DNA from: an uncultured Clostridia bacterium
GTDB lineage: Bacteria; Bacillota; Clostridia; Saccharofermentanales; Saccharofermentanaceae
DNA: 64,000 nt
Reading direction: 5' to 3'
Assembly: GCA_946407705.1 (NCBI GenBank)
Contig: CAMJPC010000005.1
Span: 1-64,000, forward strand
Positions 7,882-16,100 of this stretch are shown piece after piece. Both the position numbers and the translations under genes were made by a program. The notes beneath the pieces are model-generated. The model worked only from the letters and a program-made list of their open reading frames with translations. It did no database searches and was not told where the DNA came from. The first letter of the stretch is position 1; every line of letters starts with the position of its first letter.

Positions 7882-8664
7882 GTGGCATCTAAAGCTAACA
7901 AGTTAAACAAGACTTACGACACCGCGGGCCTGAAGGTCCCGGTGTCTTTGGGTGTAATAATGGACGGTAACGGAAGGTGGGCCAAGAAGAGGCTCCTTCC
8001 CAGAAGTGCCGGACACCGTGCCGGAGCAGAGAATCTCAAGGAACTCTGCCGCAACTGCGGTAACTACGGTGTCAAATACCTTACCGTATATGCTTTCTCG
8101 ACTGAGAACTGGTCCAGGCCTGAGGGCGAGGTCAGTCAGTTGATGAAACTCTTTGTCGAGTTTTTTGACAGATACGATCCCGAACTGGCCGAAGAAGGCA
8201 TCAGGGTAAGATTTACCGGTGATATCGCTTCTCTTCCCGAAGACCTTCAGCGTGTATGCCGTGAGGGCGAGGAGAGATCCAAAAACAGACCCAAGATGCA
8301 GCTTATCGTTGCGTTTAATTATGGCGGCAGGAGAGAGATCGTTTATGCCGCCAAAAAACTCGCCGAGCAGGTAAAGCGCGGTGAGATAGAACCTTCTGAC
8401 ATTACAGAAGACTCGGTCAGTTCGAATCTCTATCTGCCTGACGTCCCCGATCCTGAATTGATAATCAGACCGAGCGGGGAGATGAGGCTTTCAAATTTCC
8501 TTCTCTGGGAGAGCGCTTATTCCGAATTCTGGGTCTCAGATACACTCTGGCCCGATTTCGGTTATGAAGAGCTGACGCAGGCTTTCAGAGATTATGCCAA
8601 GCGTGACAGGCGCTTCGGCGGGCTTTCTGCGAAAGATACCGAACAAGGTGATGTGAAGTCATGA
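7882..8664 (+). CDS. uppS: Undecaprenyl diphosphate synthase (cis-prenyltransferase)
   Basis: UppS condenses isopentenyl diphosphate onto farnesyl diphosphate to make the C55 carrier for cell wall synthesis. The catalytic Asp28 is in Val-Ile-Met-Asp-Gly-Asn-Gly-Arg-Trp-Ala, followed by His-Arg-Ala-Gly-Ala and Ser-Thr-Glu-Asn-Trp-Ser-Arg-Pro, and later by Arg-Pro-Ser-Gly-Glu-Met-Arg-Leu-Ser-Asn-Phe. The Trp-Gln usual after that motif is Trp-Glu here. The start is GTG 7882, three bases after frr, with only a weak ribosome site. The stop overlaps cdsA by four bases. Confidence 0.95.
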   Translation: MASKANKLNKTYDTAGLKVPVSLGVIMDGNGRWAKKRLLPRSAGHRAGAENLKELCRNCGNYGVKYLTVYAFSTENWSRPEGEVSQLMKLFVEFFDRYDPELAEEGIRVRFTGDIASLPEDLQRVCREGEERSKNRPKMQLIVAFNYGGRREIVYAAKKLAEQVKRGEIEPSDITEDSVSSNLYLPDVPDPELIIRPSGEMRLSNFLLWESAYSEFWVSDTLWPDFGYEELTQAFRDYAKRDRRFGGLSAKDTEQGDVKS

Positions 8665-9545
8665 AACAGAGAACGATAACAGCCGTTATTTTTGCGGCAT
8701 TATTCACGGCTTTTTTCCTTCCGGCTTACTGGTTCCCGATAACAGCCGTTTTGATGTCTTTGATCGTAGGATCAGTCGTAATCTACGAACTCATAAAAGC
8801 ACTTAAACACGGCGGTTATGATCCTTCGACTTCGCTTATCGTTACCGGCTGTGTATTGTCGCTTCTGATCCTCGCAGGCGGTTACTTCCTTAAGATCACT
8901 GCTGAAAATGCACTTGCTCTTTATGTCATGGTGATCGGCATGTTCACTCTTGCTTGCGGGATACTTCTCCCCATATCGAGAAAAGACGATGCCAAGGCTT
9001 TGGAGAACGGAATCGCAACAGGCGGTACGATATTCTATGTCACGTTCCCTCTGTTCTGCATGAATGCGGCAATGCTTCTCCTTCCTGAAGAGTGCAACGG
9101 CTGGTATTACATGCTGGTCGGACTTGTTGCTCCCTGGATTTCTGATGTATTCGCTTACCTTGTCGGTGTTACCATGGGAAAGCATAAGATCGTTCCGCAC
9201 ATTTCACCCAAGAAGACATGGGAAGGCTGCATCGGCGGTGCTTTCTTCTGTGCTCTCGGTGTAATGATCTATTCCTGCCTTGTTATCTACAAAGTCGATA
9301 AACTTAGTATGAATCTGATTGCATTTGCGGTAATGACATTCTTCATGGGCCTTTTGGTATCAGTGATGTCACAGCTCGGAGACTGGTTCGCATCTGTTAT
9401 AAAGAGACATGTAGGCATCAAGGATTACGGCAACATTTTCCCCGGACACGGCGGAATGCTCGACAGATTCGACAGTACATTCTTTACGATGCCCATAGGT
9501 CTTCTCCTTGCGATCGTAGCCCAGATCTTTTCCAGAGGAATCTGA
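8661..9545 (+). CDS. cdsA: Phosphatidate cytidylyltransferase
   Basis: CdsA makes CDP-diacylglycerol from phosphatidic acid and CTP at the membrane, the branch point for phospholipids including cardiolipin (a cardiolipin synthase is at 38525). The 294 residues contain about eight hydrophobic segments and end with the family signature: Ser-Gln-Leu-Gly-Asp, Lys-Arg, Lys-Asp-Tyr-Gly, and Pro-Gly-His-Gly-Gly-Met-Leu-Asp-Arg-Phe-Asp. The ATG overlaps the uppS stop (ATGA), and dxr begins two bases after its end. Confidence 0.95.
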   Translation: MKQRTITAVIFAALFTAFFLPAYWFPITAVLMSLIVGSVVIYELIKALKHGGYDPSTSLIVTGCVLSLLILAGGYFLKITAENALALYVMVIGMFTLACGILLPISRKDDAKALENGIATGGTIFYVTFPLFCMNAAMLLLPEECNGWYYMLVGLVAPWISDVFAYLVGVTMGKHKIVPHISPKKTWEGCIGGAFFCALGVMIYSCLVIYKVDKLSMNLIAFAVMTFFMGLLVSVMSQLGDWFASVIKRHVGIKDYGNIFPGHGGMLDRFDSTFFTMPIGLLLAIVAQIFSRGI

Positions 9546-9547
9546 TA

Positions 9548-10726
9548 ATGCGCAGGTTATCCATTTTGGGGTCAACAGGTTCCATAGGACAGCAGACTCT
9601 TGAAGTCTGCCGTAAAGCACCGGCTGACTTTACCGTAGAAGGACTTACATGCGGTTCCGATATCGCCACTTTATATGATCAGATCAAGGAGTTCTCTCCC
9701 GTCGCCGTTGCAGTAAGCGATCCTATAAAAGGCGCAGAACTTGCCAAGAGGCTTAAAGATGAGGGGATCAAGACCGAAGTATATACAGGCCCTGATTCAA
9801 GTTCCGTCATAGCACAGCTTTCCGAATGCGATACGGTCGTAGGCGCGATCGTCGGTTTTGCAGGTCTTGAACCTGTTTATCATGCGATCCTGTCAGGTAA
9901 GACGATAGCTCTCGCAAATAAGGAAACTCTCGTTTCAGGCGGAGATTTCATAATGCCTCTCGCCAGGGAGAAGGGTGTTGATATTCTTCCCGTCGACAGT
10001 GAGCATTCAGCCATCTGGCAGTGCCTCAGAAACGGAGATGCAAAGAATCTCGACCGTATCCTCATAACCGCATCTGGCGGACCTTTCCGCGGCATGAAGA
10101 GGGAAGACCTCGAAAACGTAACCGCCGAAAAGGCTTTGAATCATCCGACATGGAAGATGGGCGGAAAAATAACCATTGATTCGGCTACCATGATGAACAA
10201 AGGTCTTGAGATAATTGAAGCTCATCATCTTTTCGGAGTCAGCGTTGATCAGATAGACGTTGTTGTGCATCCTCAGAGCGTTGTCCATTCAATGGTCCGT
10301 TTAAAGGACGGTTCCGTTTTGGGACAGATGGGCAGACCTTCAATGATCCTTCCGATCATTGTTGCGCTTTATTATCCCGAGAGAGGTCCTGCATTTACCG
10401 AACCTTTTGATCCGTTCGCTGCAGGGATCAACAACCTGACCTTTGAAAAGTGCGATACAGAAGTATTCCGGCTCGTAGGACTTGCTTATGAAGTCGGCAG
10501 ACAGGGCGGACTTCTTCCCGCAGTCATGAATGCTGCCAATGAGACCGCAGTCATGGCTTTCCTTGACGGCCGTATCGGATTTTTGGATATTGAAAGAACT
10601 GTTTATGAGGTTTGTTCCGGATTCGTTCAATCAGCAGGACAGACCGTTGACATAGATTCTGTCAGGGAAGCTGACAGGATCGCCAGAGAAAATGCAGAAG
10701 AGATATTGAGGAAGTTTATATCATGA
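9548..10726 (+). CDS. dxr: 1-deoxy-D-xylulose 5-phosphate reductoisomerase
   Basis: Dxr converts DXP to 2-C-methyl-D-erythritol 4-phosphate with NADPH, the committed MEP-pathway step. The 392 residues show Leu-Gly-Ser-Thr-Gly-Ser-Ile-Gly (NADPH), Ala-Asn-Lys-Glu-Thr-Leu-Val, Asp-Ser-Glu-His-Ser-Ala (metal site), Ser-Gly-Gly-Pro-Phe-Arg and Met-Met-Asn-Lys-Gly-Leu-Glu. With ispG downstream and uppS upstream, the operon links isoprenoid supply to the C55 lipid carrier. The gene overlaps rseP by four bases. Confidence 0.96.
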   Translation: MRRLSILGSTGSIGQQTLEVCRKAPADFTVEGLTCGSDIATLYDQIKEFSPVAVAVSDPIKGAELAKRLKDEGIKTEVYTGPDSSSVIAQLSECDTVVGAIVGFAGLEPVYHAILSGKTIALANKETLVSGGDFIMPLAREKGVDILPVDSEHSAIWQCLRNGDAKNLDRILITASGGPFRGMKREDLENVTAEKALNHPTWKMGGKITIDSATMMNKGLEIIEAHHLFGVSVDQIDVVVHPQSVVHSMVRLKDGSVLGQMGRPSMILPIIVALYYPERGPAFTEPFDPFAAGINNLTFEKCDTEVFRLVGLAYEVGRQGGLLPAVMNAANETAVMAFLDGRIGFLDIERTVYEVCSGFVQSAGQTVDIDSVREADRIARENAEEILRKFIS

Positions 10727-12063
10727 ACGCTTGGAGTATCGTAGTCGTCATTTTGATGCTTGGTCTGCTCGTAACCATTCACGAGCTCGGCCATTTCTGG
10801 GTTGCCAGTCTTCTTAAGATAAGGGCGTTTGAAGTATCGATCTTTGTCGGACCGAGACTTATTCACTGGACACGCAAGGGTGTTGATTATTCAATCAGAC
10901 TCATCCCTCTCGGAGCTTATGTAAGGTTTTCCGAACTTGATGAGAATGGTGAGGCTGTAGTCAGCGATGCACCCGATCTGCTTATTAACCAGCCGAGATG
11001 GAAGAGGCTTCTTGTTGCTCTTGCAGGCCCTTTCATGAATATCGTTCTCGGTGTGCTTATCTTTACGGTCCTTTTCTGGGTGACCGGCTTTACGAGCCTT
11101 GATATCGGCAATGCCCCTAACGGATCACAGCTCTATTCGCAGGAATACGCTCCGGGCGATACCATCACGGCAGTTAACGGTCATGCCGTTTACACTTATC
11201 TGGATTTCTACTATGCGACTGACAATGAGGTTCCCAGGAGCGAAAAGCTCACGTTGACTCTCAAATCTGCCGAGACCGGCAAGAAATACGATGTTACCCT
11301 TACGCCTGAACTCAAGACCAGGCCGATGCTCGGAATCACCACTTATCAGACTGTTGATGATAAGTACCACGGATGGGAGATCCTGAATGTTGATGAGAAT
11401 CAGAACAAGGGCAAACCGGTACTTAAGATCGGGGATTTCCTTACAGCTGTCGACGGTAAATCTGTAGCTGATGAGGATTTCAGAGACTTCCTCGATACCC
11501 TGAACGAGGGCGACACTATGAAGCTTACGTTCGTGCGTAACGGCGTGACCATGGAGAAGGAATGCATAAAGACCATGATCACTTATGCAAACGACAGGGG
11601 TGTCAGGCTAGTATCTTATCAGACCAACAGTCCTGCCCGTGTTTTCCGTGCTTTCGGCTATGCGGCAAAGCTTCCGATGTCGGTAATAATCTTGTCCTAT
11701 AAATCGATTTCCGACGTATTTGCGGGTAAGGAAGAAGTTTATAATATGGTATCGGGACCTGTAGGAGTTACCACGGTGGTCAATGACGTCGTCGGAGACG
11801 TAGACGATAACGTGGGTGAGAAGATCTATATGCTGATCGTGATATGCGGCATAATCTCTATCGGCCTTACCTTCACAAACCTCCTTCCGATTCCGGGACT
11901 TGACGGAGTACAGATCATTCTGATCGTCGTCGAGATGGTTATCGGCAGACGGCTTTCCAAGAAAGCCGAGGGCGTGATCAATGTCGTGGGTTTTTTCCTG
12001 CTCATCGCACTTGTAATATTCGCGTTCGCTTCAGACATCATAAGGATCTTTGCCGAAAGATAA
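10723..12063 (+). CDS. rseP: Site-2 intramembrane metalloprotease RseP/RasP
   Basis: This M50 zinc protease cleaves membrane-spanning substrates such as anti-sigma factors and leftover signal peptides. His20-Glu21-Leu-Gly-His24 lies in the first membrane helix, and Asn-Leu-Leu-Pro-Ile-Pro-Gly-Leu-Asp-Gly provides the third zinc ligand near the C-terminus. Between them are one clear PDZ-like region (about residues 225-290: Ile-Gly-Asp-Phe-Leu-Thr-Ala-Val-Asp-Gly-Lys-Ser) and a weaker preceding one. At 446 residues it is slightly longer than many Firmicute homologues. It keeps the conserved dxr-rseP-ispG order. Confidence 0.94.
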   Translation: MNAWSIVVVILMLGLLVTIHELGHFWVASLLKIRAFEVSIFVGPRLIHWTRKGVDYSIRLIPLGAYVRFSELDENGEAVVSDAPDLLINQPRWKRLLVALAGPFMNIVLGVLIFTVLFWVTGFTSLDIGNAPNGSQLYSQEYAPGDTITAVNGHAVYTYLDFYYATDNEVPRSEKLTLTLKSAETGKKYDVTLTPELKTRPMLGITTYQTVDDKYHGWEILNVDENQNKGKPVLKIGDFLTAVDGKSVADEDFRDFLDTLNEGDTMKLTFVRNGVTMEKECIKTMITYANDRGVRLVSYQTNSPARVFRAFGYAAKLPMSVIILSYKSISDVFAGKEEVYNMVSGPVGVTTVVNDVVGDVDDNVGEKIYMLIVICGIISIGLTFTNLLPIPGLDGVQIILIVVEMVIGRRLSKKAEGVINVVGFFLLIALVIFAFASDIIRIFAER

Positions 12064-12081
12064 GGCAAAAGGAGAATCGTA

Positions 12082-13152
12082 ATGACCAGACAGGTTATGA
12101 TAGGCGGTGTCGCCGTTGGTGGCGGCGCTTCTGTAAAGATACAGTCTATGAACAACACGGATACCCGTGATGCCAAGGCTACTCTTGAACAGATCGCAAG
12201 GCTCAAGGATGCAGGTTGTGACATCACCAGAGTCGCTGTACCTGACATGGAGGCATGCGAAGCGTTAAAGGTCATTACCAAAGAATCCCCGATCCCTGTT
12301 GTTGCGGACATTCATTTCGATTACAGGCTTGCAATCGGTGCCGCTCAGAACGGTGCCGCGAAGATTAGGATCAACCCCGGCAACATCGGAGGTCCGGACA
12401 AACTTAAGCTTGTTGCGGATTGTTGTAAAGAGAGGAAGATCCCCATCAGGGTCGGTGTCAATTCCGGTTCGATCTCAAGAGAGATACTCGCAAAGTATGG
12501 CGAAGTCAATGCTAAGGCAATGACCGAGAGCGCATTGTGGGCAGTAAAGCTCCTTGAAGATCAGGATTTCGGAGACATTGTCATTTCAATAAAATCTTCA
12601 TCTCCCAAACTTACTATAGAGACATACCGTATCTTATCTGAATCTTGTGATTATCCGCTTCATCTCGGAGTCACCGAAGCCGGAACGGTCAAGGAAGGAA
12701 CCATTAAATCCGCTGTCGGAATAGGAACCCTCCTTGCCGAAGGCATTGGCGATACCATCAGGGTATCGCTTACCGGAGATCCCGTAGAAGAAGTCTATTG
12801 CGCCAAATCGATACTCAAAGCACTCGGCCTCCGTGACGAAGGCATAACTTTTATTTCCTGTCCCACATGCGGTAGGACGCAGGTGCCGCTGATCGAGCTT
12901 GCAGGCAAGATCGAGGAGAAGATCTCCCGTCTTCCGTACAATCTCAAAGTAGCGGTCATGGGCTGCGTCGTAAACGGCCCCGGAGAAGCAAGGGAATGCG
13001 ACATAGGTCTTGCAGGTGGCATAAACGAGTTCCTTCTTTTCGAGAAGGGCGAGCCGGTCCGGAAGATTCCTGCAGACAATGCTGTCGATGAATTTGTAAA
13101 GGAAGTAATCAGAGTTGGAGAAGAAAGAAACAAAACTGACCGAACTGTTTGA
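12082..13152 (+). CDS. ispG: 4-hydroxy-3-methylbut-2-enyl diphosphate synthase (flavodoxin)
   Basis: IspG is the [4Fe-4S] enzyme that opens the cyclodiphosphate MEcPP to HMBPP. The N-terminal TIM barrel starts with Val-Lys-Ile-Gln-Ser-Met-Asn-Asn-Thr-Asp-Thr. The cluster Cys residues appear in Ser-Cys-Pro-Thr-Cys-Gly-Arg-Thr and Met-Gly-Cys-Val-Val-Asn-Gly-Pro-Gly-Glu, with the catalytic Glu just after. The 356-residue length matches the bacterial short form. Its last 38 bases overlap the start of polC in another frame. Confidence 0.96.
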   Translation: MTRQVMIGGVAVGGGASVKIQSMNNTDTRDAKATLEQIARLKDAGCDITRVAVPDMEACEALKVITKESPIPVVADIHFDYRLAIGAAQNGAAKIRINPGNIGGPDKLKLVADCCKERKIPIRVGVNSGSISREILAKYGEVNAKAMTESALWAVKLLEDQDFGDIVISIKSSSPKLTIETYRILSESCDYPLHLGVTEAGTVKEGTIKSAVGIGTLLAEGIGDTIRVSLTGDPVEEVYCAKSILKALGLRDEGITFISCPTCGRTQVPLIELAGKIEEKISRLPYNLKVAVMGCVVNGPGEARECDIGLAGGINEFLLFEKGEPVRKIPADNAVDEFVKEVIRVGEERNKTDRTV

Positions 13153-16100
13153 ACTGAACATCGGTGATAAGCAATATAAGGGTCTTGACGGACTTACCGT
13201 ACAGAAGGTCGATATCTACAAAGACAAAGGTCTGATCGAACTTAAACTTGAAGGTATTGATACGCTGACTGCAGGAAATGACGCGGCAGTCTTTTTGGAA
13301 GACCTCGAGAACAATTTCGGTTTTAAGATCAACTTTGTTTTCGAAGAGTGCAAAGACGGTAATCTCGGCGATTATATCGGAGGGCTGGAAAAGCTCATTC
13401 TCTACATGATCAAGCGTGACGGAAACTCCGGTCTGCGCAGTTTTGTCGATTATGTTAGAATTGACTATGGAGAAAAATCAGAGACCGGATTCAGTAATCC
13501 TGACGTCGATCTGAATGTTCCTGAATGGTGGGATTCCATGATGGGACCATACGGCAAGGAGGCCCTCTCAGAAGCATTTACCGATGCTGTTTATGCATGC
13601 TGCAGGATCGAGCCTGAAAGATACAGGCACAGTGTCTTGTCGGTATCCAGTGACTATGAGGAGTATTCACCTGAAGCTGACATCATCGAGGCGATGCAAT
13701 CAGGTACATATCAGGAATTTGACGGCAATTATGCCGAATCTGAACCCAAGAAGAAAAAGAAAAAGCAGACTGAACTGGAGACTGTTGCCGCTGATTCCGA
13801 TGCGTCTTCCAAGAAGGATTCATGGGCATATAAGGCTGCTCAGGTTCAGAAAGAAGCTAAGGCTGAGAGTAAGAACAATTTCGATTATTCGAAAAATGCC
13901 CAGGCTGAGGATATTATTTTCGGCAAGGTCAAGAAACAGGCCGTAAACATGAAGATCAAGAATCTTTCATTGGGAGAGATGGATGTTAACATTATCGGAC
14001 GCATCCAGATCACCGATGAATTAAGGCTTACCAAGAGCGGTAAGTCCGTAATCACCAAGTTCAATTGCTTTGACGATACGGACGGAATCTCGTGCATAGC
14101 ATTCCTCAAGCCGGAAGAAGCCGACGGCTTCCAGAAGAAGTTTGAGAAGGGCGGATATGTAGGCCTTCAGGGTAACTGCGAGAAGGATTCCTTCTCAGGC
14201 GAGATACAGTTCAAGGTCAACGGTGCTTTTCCCGCTGAGAAACCTGCAGGAAGGAAAGATACTGCCGAAAGAAAACGTGTAGAACTCCATGTCCATACCA
14301 AGATGAGTGAGAGTGATGCTACGACTGACCCTGCTGATCTCATCAAGCTTGCAGCCAGCTTCGGTCACCCTGCATGCGCCGTTACGGATCACGGAGTTGT
14401 TCAGGCTTTCCCGCATGTATTTGAAGCAGCGAAAAGCATAAACAAGAAACGCAAGGAAACAGGTGAAGACCCGATCAAGTGTATTCTCGGATGTGAGGGT
14501 TATCTTGTCGATGACGGCCCTACTGTATTTTATAACCTTCCCTATGACTACAAGAACGATAAGTACTTTAAGAAGGCGGAAGGTGATGAGGATGCAGCAC
14601 TGGATTTCATTGAGAAACCCAAGGCTGTAGGTTCATTCGTTGCTTTAACGATCAGGCGTAACGGTGACGATGCGTTAAGAGATACTTTTACGTCCGTATG
14701 CGCATCCAAGTACAGACTCAAGGGTTATAAGGCAGTAAGACCTGCCGAGGAAGGCGAGTCCGAACAGGATGCCATGGAGTTTGCATCCCATGATATCGAC
14801 AAGTCGCTCTGGGATGCATCCGAATTCCCTGAAAAGTTAAGTGACGAGGCAATCGCCGCAAAGGTCATGGAACCTCATGAGCCTTTGGGTAAGACTTTCA
14901 ATGCCGATCTTGATATCAACGGTGAATACGCTGACGGCGATGACGAGGTTATTCCTTCCGGACTTGTATACGAACATGTCGCGGATTTCCATGCTGATTT
15001 TGAAGACGTTATCTATCCGGGTGAGGGAGAACCATGCGATTCCTATTTCGCAATGGGAGAACTGCTTGAGTTCATCGGTGATTCTTATATTACCGGTCCC
15101 GATATCTTTACCACGCTTGCGTTCCTGCGCCGTGCCGGCTACGGCATAAACATTGAAAAACATGTTTACTACAGACATAAGTTCCTTATGCCTGCAACAA
15201 GTGATGAGGACATTCTTGAGACTTACTTCAAGGGTGAGTTTAAGACGGTTGATGAGCTCCTTGCTGCGAAGGGTGCAGAATTTACATATAACGCATCCGG
15301 CGACTCCCACGATGAGATGTTCGCTCTTTGCTACAAGTCTGCATCCTGCCTTGTTGCTTGTCTTAAGGATGCGGGCACGGCTGATGCGCTGTCGATAAAC
15401 TATGCATCAGGACACTATACGCCCGGTAAGATCAAAGCCGCGGAAAAGGATAAGGCCACCGGTCTGCCGGTCACGCCGACTTATCACATAATCTATCTTG
15501 TGCGTTCCAACATGGGACTTTATAACCTGTACCGTATCGTATCCGAATCCCAGATACATTATTTTTCCAAGAGACCCAGGACACCTAAGAGCCTTTTGAA
15601 GTACTTCAAGTCCGGAATTATTGTCGGAGGTGCCTGCGTTGACGGACAGATATACCGTTATGCGTTAAAGACATACGTTGACAACAATAAGGACAAAGCG
15701 CTGACCAGGAAAGTCCTCAATGACTCAGAGGAATTCAGAAAGCTCCTTGGCCTTTATGACTACGTTGAGATCCAGCCGCTTTGCAACAACATGTTCTTAA
15801 CAAGACAGGCTCCTGCAAAGTATGGCAGCAATGTTCCACTGGATGAGGACGATATCAGGATAATCGACGAGCTTCTTGTTGAGACCGCCGATGATCACAA
15901 CATGCCCGTATGTGCCACGACTGACTCGCATTTCCTTAATAAGGAAGACGGCATGTACAGAAAATACATGCTGATGAGCATGGGTTTTGATGATGCCGAG
16001 ATGCAGAGCGATCTGTATTTCAGGAACACACAGGAGATGCTCGATGAGTTTGCTTATCTGGGCGAGAAGAAAGCAGAAGAAGTCGTAATAGACAATACCA

